NCBI GenBank assembly: GCA_021613535.1
Contig: CP075497.1
Location: 7,750,001 to 7,814,000, forward strand
From: Adineta vaga
Taxonomy: Eukaryota > Rotifera
Direction: 5' to 3'
DNA length: 64,000 nt
Each line of letters starts with the position of its first letter. Positions within the stretch are counted from its first letter, which is position 1. This document shows positions 21,996 to 33,059 of this stretch, in pieces. The position numbers and the translations under genes were made by a program. The notes beneath the pieces were generated by a model. It saw only the letters and a list, made by a program, of their open reading frames with translations, was not told the DNA's origin and searched no databases.

Positions 21996-22419
21996 ATCGT
22001 CTATTTCTTTTGTATTCAAGTTTGAAAACGAAAAATATGAAGTATATTTTTGAATTTCATTTGCATATATAGATAGTTTATGAGAACTACTTCAGCTGTA
22101 ATGATTGGCGATATTTCTATTTGTGGGTGTTTCTATATTATTCGCAAAGAAAAACAACATTTTAAGTCAATACAAAGACATCTGATATATACTCACTCAC
22201 TCAGAACGATCGTTCTATTTTTTTTCTTTACTGCATATTATCTAGTACTTCTAGAAGGGCGTGTCAACGGCACATTAAAATCCACTGAATATGACAATAT
22301 AAAAAAGTATAAAATCATGTCTGTCGACGTTGTCTTGATAAATTATAAATACATTGCACTTACCGCTACGATTTGTTTCGTCATCTGAATTGTATCACGC
22401 TTTTACTCATTTTTTAATA
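21996..22419. other. Divergent promoter region
   Basis: Spacer between the minus-strand secreted peptide and the plus-strand zinc-finger gene, probably a shared regulatory region. The 102-residue frame at 22080-22388 has a hydrophobic, low-complexity composition and no start context or domain. Confidence 0.3.
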
Positions 22420-22872
22420 ATGTTGAAACGATACGAAGATCATGAACTAGGAGAATCTGCGAGTCGTCGAGTGAGTTATCATTGCACAGCAGATTATGCA
22501 AAATCTTCCAGAGCAAAATGTCGTCAATGTAATCGGAATATTGATGAAAATGAATTACGATTAGCTCTTATGCTTCAAGATGATGAAGGTTATAAAAATA
22601 CAGCTTGGATGCATTTTGATTGCTTTTGGAAACATGATGAAACAAGAAAACTTGATGGTACTCATGAAATACACAATTTTGCTAAGCTAAAACCTGAAGA
22701 TCAAAAGAGGTACAGTTGTAAATAAAAAACGATATGTTTGATAAATACATACTATTTTTTTCGTAGAATATCAAATTCATTTGAAAATTTAATTACGAAT
22801 AAAACGACGAAAAAAAGAATTCAGAAGAACAATACATCAAAGAAGAGAAAATGTGAATCGGAAGAAGAATGA
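22420..22872 (+). CDS. Stand-alone PARP-type zinc finger protein
   Basis: Two exons (22420-22709, 22767-22872) give 131 residues. The body is one zf-PARP domain, the nick-sensing finger of PARP1 and DNA ligase III. Its ligands are CRQC, then 28 residues, then HFDC. Surrounding features of the family are present: YAKSSRAKCRQCNRNI, LRLALMLQDDEG, AWMHFDCFW. The C-terminus is Lys/Arg-rich (TTKKRIQKNN...KKRKCESEEE), like a nuclear localisation or DNA-binding tail. There is no catalytic ADP-ribosyltransferase or ligase domain, and the next gene is unrelated and secreted. It is probably a nuclear DNA-break binding protein; function beyond that is inference. The ATG at 22420 is preferred over an upstream frame start because it begins directly before the domain. 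Confidence 0.85.
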
Positions 22873-23045
22873 TTTATTCTATTGCAATTAACGAACTTAT
22901 TTTATAGTCGGTTTTTCTTAATAAATATTATTATGTTATCAGTATTTTGAGTGTATCTATGATAAATATAGAAGAGATAAAAATATGTTTTTAACTGTTT
23001 CATCAAAGTCTTCATTGCTAGGCCTCGCAAATAAATACTTTTATT

Positions 23046-24635
23046 ATGCGAGTCTATATAATATTGTCGTTTATTGTCACATATTGGTATTGTATAGGTG
23101 CTCTTCAACTTGAATTCTATCCAGGTATACTACCTGACCATCAAACTGGTTCTCGGTTTAATAACACTGCTTGGGCAGTTATTACGCAAGATCCATCAGA
23201 AAGATATCTTACCTATGGACCTTATACGAAGGCATGGAATACGACTGCATCATCGCGTGTTGATTTTTATCTAGGTGTTGATAGTAATGTAGGTGATCCA
23301 TGGAATTTATTAACTGTGGATGTTAATGATGCAGATATGGATCATATACTAACGAGTAGAAATATTTCACGTCTCGATTTTGGTTATGGTAATATTCAAC
23401 CACAGATATTTTCCTTGTATTTTACTAGTACTATTGGACATCAACTTGAATTTCGTATATTCTATCATTGTTGTGGTAAAATTGTTCATTATAAAACAGT
23501 TGTAAATGAACTGGATGGTGGTCGATTAGCAGACATTTTCTCGGGACAAGCAGGATTAGAATTAGTTAGTTCATCCGTATTTCCTACACCTCATGGTGAT
23601 CCTAGTTCAACAGCTATGTGGAATGTAGGCACCTATATCAAACCAATCGATGGAAGATGGTATGTTTTCTACCGAGAAGGTTTCTATGCACCGACTCCAG
23701 ATTTTTGTAATGGTATTGTACCGCTAACACGTATTGCTGTTCGAAATTCAACTGATTATGGGAAAACATGGTCAGAACCTGCTGCTGTCGCACTTCCAGG
23801 CAATTCAACATTTGATAATTGTGCTGCACTGGATGGTGCACCTTTTTATGATAATGAAACAGATACATGGCATTATCTAGCTCAATGTATTGGTAATAAT
23901 CGACGATGGTCTCTCTGTCATTATTCAAGATCTGGACGTAATCCTATGTCAGGTCTTTTTGTACCGAATCCAAGAAATCCTGTTGTTCAAGGTGGTCAAT
24001 TATGGAGTCGAATTTGTTCTGGTACAGGAAAACATTGTACGTTAACAATGTATGATGAAGGTACACCTGAAATTATTCAAAAATTGAATGGTTGGTTTTA
24101 CATCACTTTTCATGGCTGGGATGGACCTAATAATAAAGCAGCTCGTGGTATTGCTCGTACACGAGATTTTGTTATTTATGATGTCGATGGTTATGACCTT
24201 CCCAATGATGCACTATTTTCTCCTTTAGATTGTAATGAATGGAATATAACATGGAATCCTAAAAGTCTATGTGTAGGTGGAGGAGAAGGAAGTATGGTTA
24301 AATCAGGTGACTATTTTTATCATTTAATTGAAGCTCCTGATGGAACATTAAATTGTGATACGACATTAGGTGAACAAAATTGGGTATTAGGTTTATTGAG
24401 ATCCCCAACATTAAGTGCTCGATCAGGTGAATGGGAACAAATACATTTAAATCCTGCATTTAAACCGGCAAAAAAATATGGTTGTGGATTACAATATCAT
24501 CGAGTTTTTCGTGACGGCAATGATTACTTCTTCTCGATGTTTGTTATTGATTTTGGAGTAAATAATCTAACTATGAAGATATGGAAAGTAGTACCTGGAA
24601 AGACATCTTTTCCTGTGATTGTTGGGTATCCATAA
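23046..24635 (+). CDS. Secreted Asp-box beta-propeller protein, glycosidase/sialidase-like
   Basis: Intronless frame of 529 residues with a signal peptide (MRVYIILSFIVTYWYCIGA). The chain has repeated Trp/Tyr-rich beta strands typical of five- or six-bladed propeller glycosidases (GH33/GH43/GH32-like folds). There is a clear Asp box, NSTDYGKTWSEP (S-x-D-x-G-x-T-W), at about residue 236. Other blade-like motifs are GRWYVFYREG, DTWHYLAQC, NGWFYITFHGWDG, GDYFYHLIEAPDG and GNDYFFSMFVIDFG. Multiple N-glycosylation sequons fit secretion. Length, lack of introns among intron-rich neighbours and propeller architecture suggest acquisition from bacteria or fungi. The exact substrate cannot be read from the sequence. 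Confidence 0.7.
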   Translation: MRVYIILSFIVTYWYCIGALQLEFYPGILPDHQTGSRFNNTAWAVITQDPSERYLTYGPYTKAWNTTASSRVDFYLGVDSNVGDPWNLLTVDVNDADMDHILTSRNISRLDFGYGNIQPQIFSLYFTSTIGHQLEFRIFYHCCGKIVHYKTVVNELDGGRLADIFSGQAGLELVSSSVFPTPHGDPSSTAMWNVGTYIKPIDGRWYVFYREGFYAPTPDFCNGIVPLTRIAVRNSTDYGKTWSEPAAVALPGNSTFDNCAALDGAPFYDNETDTWHYLAQCIGNNRRWSLCHYSRSGRNPMSGLFVPNPRNPVVQGGQLWSRICSGTGKHCTLTMYDEGTPEIIQKLNGWFYITFHGWDGPNNKAARGIARTRDFVIYDVDGYDLPNDALFSPLDCNEWNITWNPKSLCVGGGEGSMVKSGDYFYHLIEAPDGTLNCDTTLGEQNWVLGLLRSPTLSARSGEWEQIHLNPAFKPAKKYGCGLQYHRVFRDGNDYFFSMFVIDFGVNNLTMKIWKVVPGKTSFPVIVGYP

Positions 24636-25976
24636 CTTTTATTCCCTATCCTCGATTTTTTTCTCCGCGGATTACATTAATTCTAAAATTTCACAGTACT
24701 TGTATGATGTTTTCTATTTGATCTAATTACAACAAAAAGGATTACATCAACGATGCAAAAAAATGCAGAATATGAGTAATTGATCCATCTCATGCCTACA
24801 TTTCTTTCGATATTTTATGAGAGATAAGTATAAGAATTTTTCCTATGATAAAATGATCGTTTAATGAAGGAAAATAATATCGATCTTTCTTATCATTTTA
24901 TCTTTCGTCTTGTTTCTTAATAAAAGATTCGATGTCATGGCGATGTATTTTGATAAACAAGTCAAATTTTCACTGTCATCTATCAAATGAAAGGAGGATA
25001 TGCGCTAGCGGAGGGTATTTACTTGATTCCGACGATGACGACGACTCTGAAACCGACTCCATGCTGGGCTCTACTTGGGAGGCAGTGAAACTTCAAAATT
25101 AATATAAATTCTCAGGAATTTATGAAATACAACGAATAGAAAAGAATTATGAGTTTATGAATATGTTTTTGTAGCTTTATGTTGAGAGACATTTGTTAAT
25201 ATTGTTCGAAAATTCAGTTCACTTTTATAAACTACTCGTACAAATAAATTAAAAAAATCGATTTTACATAGAGATTATAAATACTTAACAAGATTCAAAT
25301 AAATTCATAATATTAATTAAATGTAAGAAATAAGAGACCCAACATGTTCGAAAGCCAATTGAATGATAACTGCACAAACATATAATAAATTCACTTTCGA
25401 TTATAGATACATTTTTCCTTATATGCTAATACATTTAATCAGAACTATAATGAAAGACATAGTAGAATCCGCTATCAGTCAATGTTTTCATGTGAACTTG
25501 AAAAAGTCAACTAGACTAATAATAATATCAGTTTATATTAGTCTAAAGAGAAATACGATAATAGTAAAAATAATACAACTTTCAAGATTATCTAATGATC
25601 ACTAATCATATAGACAAGATATTTTGTATTACGCGAGCTTTTATTTTGTGGCATCACATCACACAAAAATTGTCTTTGAAAAAAAAACAGATAATCAAAA
25701 ACCAACTGAACCCAATGTGTTTATCGTCTATTTCTCTTTGATTGAAACCATCTAGCAATGAATACATAAAAATGCAAACAAAGAAAAAAGAGTAAATATA
25801 TCGAGGAAGAGAAGAAAAGAAAAGTATAAACTCAATAATATACATAAACAAATAAACCGAGCACCGGACATTGAATAGTGCGGTAAAAAAAGAGAGTATT
25901 ATGCGAAATAATCGATCAATAGATGATCACTGTTTTAAAAATGAAAATTAAACGAAATAAAAAATAAAATTATACT
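24636..25976. other. Long intergenic region with one exon-like island
   Basis: AT-rich spacer between convergent genes. At 24990-25105 there is a GC-richer island with a plus-strand frame reading ICASGGYLLDSDDDDDSETD and ending MLGSTWEAVKLQN before a stop, like the tail of a lost gene or a mobile element. A 10-bp inverted repeat (tagactaata / tattagtcta) lies at about 25511-25545. Several short frames (25363-25605, 25654-25851) show no domain. Confidence 0.35.
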
Positions 25977-28900
25977 CTAATAGGTTTCATCGACTTCATT
26001 ACAATCGTGATCGAATTCTTCGCATTTTTCACAATAGAGTCTTGGTGGTGGAAGAATTCGTTCACGTGATTGATGATCTCCATGAGATTGTTCATCAATA
26101 ATTGAACTTTGTTTTGGACAATCATCTGTGTCATGTTGATCAAATACTTCACACATGTCACCTAAAAGCAAAAAAAGATTTTCGACAAACTAAATCAATA
26201 AAGAATATTTTGATTTACAATAAAGTCGAGGAGCAGATGATTTTGCATGACTTGTAGTTGTTTGAGAAAATTCATCATCTCCAATGTATGGATTTTTTTG
26301 AAATTCAATTTCTTTCTTCAAACTTTCATTTGTATTACGTAAATCTACGATTACATCATTAAGAAAATTGATTTGACCTTCTAATGTTGATCGATCATCT
26401 TTAACAGAATTCGCATCTAATTGTTTTTGTAATTTTTCAATTTGAAATCGTGCTTCTGTAAGTTCATATTCAAGTTGTTTAACATTGCTATTCGTTGTTG
26501 AAGCAGGTTGACTACCCGAATCTTTGAAGAAAAATTTTAAATTGAAAATATCGTTTAGTAGAAAAAAAAACAATGAACTTACTAGCTTGAATAGCTTGTT
26601 GAAGTTGAGTTTTTAAACGAAGTTTTTCTTGTTCGTGATCAAGCTTACTATTTTCTGTTTCGACACGAAATTGACCTAGGGAAGAAAAAAAAAGTCTGTT
26701 TAAAGAAGAGTTATTCAATTGGATATTAAATTTACTCTTAAGTAGAACAACCTCATTGTCATATTCTTCTACTTTTTCTTTCAAGATTTTCTCTTGATTC
26801 TGTTTATCTTCTGTTCGTTGTCGTTCGAATTCTGCATGTTGTTTTACTTGTTTTTCAATTAATTCAGCTTGAATTTGTTGCATATCATTGATTTGTTTTG
26901 TTAATTGATCAATTAACGCTTGTTTTTCATTAACAATATTATCATTTGTATTTTTCAATTGTTCATTTGATGTCAAATGTTTTTGATATTCATTTTGAAG
27001 TTCTTGATGTTTTGTTTGTAAATCTTGAAAATCTTTCTTCAATGTTTCGTTAATACTTTTGATTTCTTCATATTCTTTTGTTAAATGTTCCGACTAAATC
27101 AAGAGAAGTGATTGTTGAAAAACTTTTTTTGTTAGAAAAAACTTACACGTTGATTTAATTCATTGTGAATTTGATGTTTTTCATCGAATTCTTTTTGTAA
27201 CTGGTTCAATTTTACTTCATGTTCATGTTGGTTACGTTCGATCTGTTGATGTAATTCTGTGTTTTCTTTGTTTATTTGTTCGAGTTTAGAATGAATTTCT
27301 TTCAATTTTTGATCTTTTTCAGTGAATTCATTGACTTTTGCTTGTTCTATAAGAACAAAATATGAATTATCAAGAAAATCGGAAGACAAACTTTGATTTT
27401 CTAATTCATCGATTTGTTGTTTGAACTGTTGTTTCAATGTATCAATTTCATCGTTGAATTTCTTCTCATTCGATGTTTTTTCTTCTTGTAATTTAGTAAA
27501 TTCATTTCGTAGATCTTGTGTTTCACGAACAGCTTGATCGCGTTTTGTTTGATATTCTTTTATTTGTGCTTCATAATGAGTTTCACGTTCGTTCGAAGCC
27601 ATATTTTGAGTACGATCTATCCGAGATAAAAACTACAAAAGGAGAAACGATGGATAAGAAAATCAAACCTCGATCTTGTAATTCTGTTAGTTCAGTTTTA
27701 AGTAATGCATATTGTCTTTCATAATCTTGTTTTAATATATTTATAGTATCAGTATATTTCTTTTCATTGGAAAGTTTTTCTTCTTGGAATTTTGTCAATT
27801 CGGATTGCATAGTTTGAATCTGATCGGTAGATTGATTTAATTTACTTTGATATTCTTTTATCTGAGTATCAAATAGAGATTCACGTTCAGTCAATGTTGC
27901 ACTTGATTGCTGTTCTATAAAAAAAAAATCAAGTTTTCTATAATGTGTTAGATCGAAAGGTATGAATTTGAAATAACCTCGTTCAGTAAGTTGATTTTGA
28001 AGTTTTTCATGATCTTGTTTGAATGTATTGATTGACTCATTCATTTGTTTTTCTTTTCTAACGTTCTCTTCTTGAATTTGTTTTAATTCGGTTCGAACTT
28101 TTTCTGTTTCATCTGTAGCTTGAGAAAGTTTCGATTGATATTCTTTGATTTGTTGTTCATAATGTGATTCACGTTCATTAACAGCAAGATTTGCTGTACG
28201 ATCTAAGCAAATATAAGAGAAGAAATATTAAAAAGAATGAGAAGAGAATCTTATACCTCGATTTTCTAATTCTAATTTTAATGTTTGACATTGTTTTTCT
28301 AATTCAGGAACAATATTTTCTTGATGTCGTTTTATTTCATTCAATAAATCATTGATTTGTTTTTCATTTGATTCTTTCGTCTGTTGTGATGCTGTTAGTT
28401 GAGTTTGTAGCTGAAAGAAAAAGTATAATGAAAGTTCAATTTTCCATCGAAAACTTGTGTTTTAGATAGACAAATACTTCTTGAATTTCTTTGGTTGACT
28501 GATCAAGTTTTGATTGTTGTTGTTCAAACAGAGTTTCTTTTTCTGACAGAGCAGATGTTTTATTTTGTTCTATGAAATTGAGTGAATGAATTCAGAAAAC
28601 AAAAGGTTTCTTTTCGTCTTACCTTTCTTTTGAAGTTCAGTAATTTGTAATTTAAGTTGATCAATTTCTTGTTGTTTTTCATTTTTTAATTGTTCAAAAA
28701 GATTTTTCATTTCTTGATCTTTTTCATTAAGTTTTGTTTCATATTCAGATTTAATTGTATCGTTATTATTCGTTTGTTTAGTCTTTAATTCTTCATTATA
28801 TTTTTGTTCTAACTCATGAAAACGAGATTTATAATCATTTTCATTGGATTCATTTAATCGTTTTAATTCTTGTCGATGTTCATCTTGTATAGTTTGTTTT

Positions 28901-30485
28901 TCTAAAACTAATTTTTGATTAGTTGATTCAAGTTCTAAAACTTTTTCTTTAATTTGTTCATAGATTTCCATATCTTTAGGTGACAATAATCGATGACCTT
29001 CAGGAATCGTTGAATTAGTTGATTGTTCTTTATTGGTATCCGTTAATTTATATTCTTCTAGTTGAAATTCTAAATCTTCAATACGTTGTTGATTTTGATA
29101 TTGTTCTTTTTTCAATTGTTCATTTTCTAAGTCTTTTGTATCGTATTGTTGTTTGAAAGCTAACATACGACTTTCCATTTCGTCAACTTGTTGTGCTGCA
29201 CGTGAAAATTCTAGACGATCTTGCTCACGTTGTGATTGAAGTTTTTCAATAAAAATATCTTTTTCTTTGAGTGTTTGAACTAAGTTTCCTACTTGATTGG
29301 ATGAGGGAGTTACAGCAGCTAAAGTCGCAGCTGCCTGTGTTAATAATGTTTTGGTATTTGGTGTACTATAAAGATTTGTATTGGTCGGTAGTTTTGGTTG
29401 TTGAGGTTTAGCTGGTGTTCGAGTTGGTATTCGACTTATACTATTTGATGATGCAGAAAATTCCGATAGATTTGATTGAAGAGATTCCTGACTTGTAGAT
29501 CGATGTAAAGGACGATTATTATTTATACTTGAAGCAACTGAATCTTTTCGTGCATTAATCTGAGATTGAGTCATATCTCCTGTGACTTTTTCTACACGTG
29601 CCAACGGAGAAAAAAGTCCATAACGTTGTTGACATGTGAAATATCGTTTTCCACTAACACTACCGTCATTTTTACCCAATGGTTCTTCAAGTTGTATACC
29701 ACACCAAGTACCTTCAGCGACATGAATTTTCCCAAGATATTTAAGTATACCAAACTTAGTTCCACTAACAACTACTCGATCACCTACATGAAGTTCTGTT
29801 GACGAAGATGGTTCAGCTGATGTCGGTTGATTGTTTTTAGGGATATTAGTATCTGTTACTGTTGTATTTACTGGTGTAGTACTAGCATCAGGTTCTACGA
29901 TGAAAAACAAAATATGCATGATAGATTCGAAATAGGACGAAATACCTTTTTCTGGATCAACTGTTGATGGTGCTTCTCCATTGCCACTATCACTATTGTT
30001 AGCACCATTTTGAGCAAGACGTTGTACTTTTGCTGGTCGACAGAATAGACCACGATTTGATTCAGTTTCAAAGTACCGAGCACCTTCATATGAACCATCT
30101 TAAAAAAACAATCATATCAATGTGTGATATTATCTCTTCGTCTATTTACCATTTTTTCCTTGTGCTTCATCAAGAATAACTCCAATCCATTCTCCTAAAT
30201 ATTTACAGAATGAGTTTACTTATTTCTGTGATTAATTCTTCAATTCTATTATACCCTCAGCGAATTTGGTTGGACCAATAAATGCTACGGCGCCCGCTTG
30301 CCATTTGCAGTGACTCGATCACCAATAGTAAATGAATTAGCAGATGAATCTCCGGCAGTTGGACTGATTTGTTGAGATGAAGTTGGATTGGTTGATGTTT
30401 GTTGTGGAGGTCGAAGACCAGATTTGAGAGTAGCTGTATTTTTTGATGGTGTAATTGGTAAACGACTAGTTGGTAATTTACTCAT
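25977..30485 (-). CDS. CLIP1: CLIP-170-like microtubule plus-end protein
   Basis: Gene of about 14 exons starting MSKLPTSRLP at 30485. After a Ser/Thr/Pro-rich start come two CAP-Gly domains that bind the EEY/F tails of tubulin and EB proteins. The first runs GDRVTANGKRAG...GKN then DGSYEGARYF; the second GDRVVVSGTKFGILKYLG...GKNDGSVSGKRYF with YGLFSPLARVEKV. A long Gln/Glu/Lys-rich coiled coil follows, built partly of repeated exon modules. The C-terminus has zinc-knuckle-like pairs (MCEVFDQHDTDDCP, LYCEKCEEFDHDC) and ends DETY, equivalent to the DETF end of vertebrate CLIP-170. The order CAP-Gly, CAP-Gly, coiled coil, knuckle, EEY/F-like tail makes the call firm. Confidence 0.93.
27132..28580 (-). 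repeat. Tandem coiled-coil exon modules within CLIP-170-like gene
   Basis: At least four consecutive modules of about 75 residues share one pattern. They begin near LTERESLFDTQIKEYQSKLN, SNERETHYEAQIKEYQTKRD, VNERESHYEQQIKEYQSKLS and LSEKETLFEQQQSKLDQS. Each continues with an EL-KxQEEKxSNEKK-type block and ends in LENQS, TERG, LQDR or LENRG just before an intron. The repeating intron position and length point to tandem exon duplication lengthening the rod. Confidence 0.75.
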
Positions 30486-30703
30486 TCTAAAAAAAAGCTG
30501 CGTTTACTATCTACAACAGTGTTTTTTGTCAAAGTTATAAGAAGAAAGATGTATTTACACACACACGAACAAGAAAGAGATTTCGTTTATTATTTCGTGG
30601 TTCTCATCATGACGTTTTCAACGTCAAAATCCTGAGTATATGAAAAGAAAAAAAGTCATTTTTGTTTATAAAAAAAATATTCATTTTCAAGTTTGTACAA
30701 TTT

Positions 30704-31156
30704 TTATTTCGACCGATGAATAACACTACGTATTTCCTTATCGCTTAATGGTATACCAGCAAGAACTTTTTCGATAATATCTGAATGTTGTCTGTCACTT
30801 TTTGTTGGAGTCGTATTCGAACGACTATTGCTTGATGCACTAGATTGTTTAGTTTGAGGAAATACTTTATTGTAATAATCATTGGTAACTTTTGGTGGTG
30901 GTGGTAGTGGTGGTGCTGTTGTTGGAATTGGTGCATGGATTCGTGGTGGTCGTTCGATACGTGTTGAACTTAGTTTTGGATTGAGAATTGCACTCATATC
31001 AATATCATTTTCATCATCTTCATCTTGGTAATAAGAAGGTTTGTTTTTTGGTCGAGTTGAAATAGTACCGAACGTTTTTAATGTTGGTGTCCCTAAAATA
31101 GAGAAGAATTTATATATATACAGAAACAAAATACCATGTAGTGAGAGTCGCATCAT
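30704..31156 (-). CDS. Proline-rich hypothetical protein
   Basis: A short first exon (MMRLSLHG, ATG at 31156) splices across about 46 bp to the main exon ending at 30704, about 135 residues. The product is polar, with an acidic stretch (YYQDEDDENDIDMSAI) and a poly-proline run (TTAPPLPPPP). It ends with a more ordered block (DIIEKVLAGIPLSDKEIRSVIHRSK). The proline run could bind SH3/WW or profilin-type partners, but no family is recognised. It lies between the VRK-like kinase and CLIP-170 on the same strand, with short spacers. The first-exon choice is the best phase-consistent option, not proven. Confidence 0.5.
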   Translation of the reverse strand: MMRLSLHGILFLYIYKFFSILGTPTLKTFGTISTRPKNKPSYYQDEDDENDIDMSAILNPKLSSTRIERPPRIHAPIPTTAPPLPPPPKVTNDYYNKVFPQTKQSSASSNSRSNTTPTKSDRQHSDIIEKVLAGIPLSDKEIRSVIHRSK

Positions 31157-31285
31157 TCTTATGATCAAATTTGCAGTCGTAGTTTTTGGGTTGACGAAAT
31201 ATGAAAGAATCTCATTATGTTTTTATCATCTTCAAGATTTCTCTATGTGTATGAATATTTATTGAAAACACTTAAAACAAAAGTA

Positions 31286-32614
31286 TCATTGGCATTTTTT
31301 CCTTTTGACAGATCTCAACTTCTTCTGTGAGCGAGCACGCTTACGTGCAGAAAGTATTTGAATCGATGGTGATGGTGAACGTGTTTCATTTCGACTTTTT
31401 CTTCGATCACGATCACCTGAAACACTTCTTGCGCGAGTTGTTGATGCAGCTGTTGCTGTTGTTGTCGTGGAACGACGTGTTGATTTTCTTTTTAATTGGG
31501 GTGGTTCTTTTTTTTCTTCTTCCTCTTCTTTATCTTCCATATCATCATTATCTAAATCCACTAATGGTTTTCTTGATGAAACAGCTCCAATTGAGGAACG
31601 TCTTTGTCGAGCTTTTCCCGTGATAATTTCTCTTAAACGTCGATAATCACCTTTATCTGTATAATTCATTTGTATCGTTTCACGGAAAAATTGTGTTAAT
31701 GTATCTAACATTTTTGAAGAAATCGACGTTTTACTTGTAAATATACTTCGTACAAAACCAGCTGGATCACTACGTGCCGTCATTTTTGCTTGTTGAACAC
31801 GTGCACCATCAGTTATTGTTATCCATGGTAAACGTGCACCAAGCCAATGTAACATATTATAGAAAAGAATTTCCAAATCACCACGAAACGATGGTACAGC
31901 ACCACGATGAACATCTAACGATGTAAATTCTAAAGTACCTTCATGTCTTCGTTGAATTTTTTCTTCATATTGTAATGAAACTTTTCGACTAAGTCCATAA
32001 TCAAGTAAATAAATATACTGATTATCATTCATAAGAATATTTTCAGCTTTGATATCAGCATGTATATAACCATGAGAGTGAATATATTCAAAAATATCTA
32101 ATAATTGTTTACCAATTGATTGTACACGTTTTTCATCGAGACAATGTCCAACATTTGTACTTGTTAATTGAAGTTCGGCAGCAAGTGTTTGTTTATAACG
32201 TGGAATAATTAAGAATCGATAACGACGTTTCGATGTTAAACTATCATGCATTCCATGAGCAATTAATTGTGGTATTCCAAGATGATCAAGTTGATTTGCT
32301 TTAATAAATGTATCTTGTAATGTTTTCTTTCCTAATTGTAAATAAAAATGCATTTCACAAAAAAGTGGACCGTTAGAATCAGGTTCAACTTTCACAACAT
32401 AGACAGGAGTTTTCGATGATGTACTACGACATTCATAGATACAACCAAAACCACCTTGTCCAATTGGTTGACCAATTGACCAGGTTTTTCGACATAGATC
32501 CGTAAGTATTGTACCATTAGAAAATGGTTCAGCTAATTCATATAAAGCAGCACTTGTTTTTTTTCGACCCCCAGCAGCTGATGCGCCATTCGCTGCTGTT
32601 CGTTTCGGTGGCAT
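31286..32614 (-). CDS. VRK-family serine/threonine kinase
   Basis: Intronless coding frame of 442 residues. The start is the MPPKRTAANG ATG at 32614, not the upstream frame extension. The kinase core (residues about 35-330) has GQGGFGCIY, VVKVEPDSNGPLFCE, the catalytic loop YIHADIKAENIL, the VRK-type metal motif DYGLSRKV in place of DFG, and RRHEGTLEFTSLDVHRGAVPSFRGDLE, which is close to VRK1/2. The tail is acidic (DMEDKEEEEEKKE) and then highly basic with Arg/Lys/Ser, suggesting nuclear or chromatin location. VRKs phosphorylate BAF, histone H3 and transcription factors during the cell cycle; the substrate here is an inference. Confidence 0.9.
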   Translation of the reverse strand: MPPKRTAANGASAAGGRKKTSAALYELAEPFSNGTILTDLCRKTWSIGQPIGQGGFGCIYECRSTSSKTPVYVVKVEPDSNGPLFCEMHFYLQLGKKTLQDTFIKANQLDHLGIPQLIAHGMHDSLTSKRRYRFLIIPRYKQTLAAELQLTSTNVGHCLDEKRVQSIGKQLLDIFEYIHSHGYIHADIKAENILMNDNQYIYLLDYGLSRKVSLQYEEKIQRRHEGTLEFTSLDVHRGAVPSFRGDLEILFYNMLHWLGARLPWITITDGARVQQAKMTARSDPAGFVRSIFTSKTSISSKMLDTLTQFFRETIQMNYTDKGDYRRLREIITGKARQRRSSIGAVSSRKPLVDLDNDDMEDKEEEEEKKEPPQLKRKSTRRSTTTTATAASTTRARSVSGDRDRRKSRNETRSPSPSIQILSARKRARSQKKLRSVKRKKCQ

Positions 32615-33059
32615 AATCTTAAAATACAAATAAACAAACACAAAGAAAAGGAGTTTTTATCGATCATTCTTGATTTTCCAGTAAAGATATATGTATATTT
32701 TTTTAAAAGAAAAGGCAAACAAATTTCTTCTGGACTAACAAGCTTTTCTCTCTATGAATGTTTGTTTTCATGAATATACATTCTACGGAAAAAAAATCAA
32801 AGTACCAACACATACAAAGAAGAATAAACAGAGAGAATAACATATACTGTTTTATAAAAACAAACAAACATTTTATATACAATGTACGTATGTTTATATG
32901 GGAGGATAGTGTTAAAGTGATTTTTCCATTCGTCTAATGTGAATTAATTTTGTTTTTCTCGCTTCACTGTAATTGATCTATTTCTGGTTACTTTCCTATC
33001 ACATTGAATATACAAAAAGAAAGAAGAGAAAAGTTGAATATATTTAACACAAAGATAGA
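32615..33059. other. Intergenic region, nothing recognised
   Basis: AT-rich spacer, presumably holding the promoter and 5' leader of the VRK-like gene and the 3' end of TAF5. The minus-strand frame at 32533-32718 only shadows the kinase start. Confidence 0.3.

Noticed and set aside
22080-22388. 102-residue plus-strand frame before the zf-PARP gene
   Set aside because: Hydrophobic low-information sequence in a divergent promoter; the real start is 22420.
25511-25545. 10-bp perfect inverted repeat, candidate transposon end or terminator
   Set aside because: Short arms with a small AT loop are expected by chance here; no element or target duplication flanks it.
25363-25605. 80-residue plus-strand frame
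   Set aside because: Ile/Lys/Arg-rich, typical of random AT-rich sequence; it spans a small inverted repeat.
31286-32614. VRK-like kinase considered as a viral gene
   Set aside because: The family is a normal animal cellular kinase family; the neighbours are ordinary animal genes and no viral feature is present.
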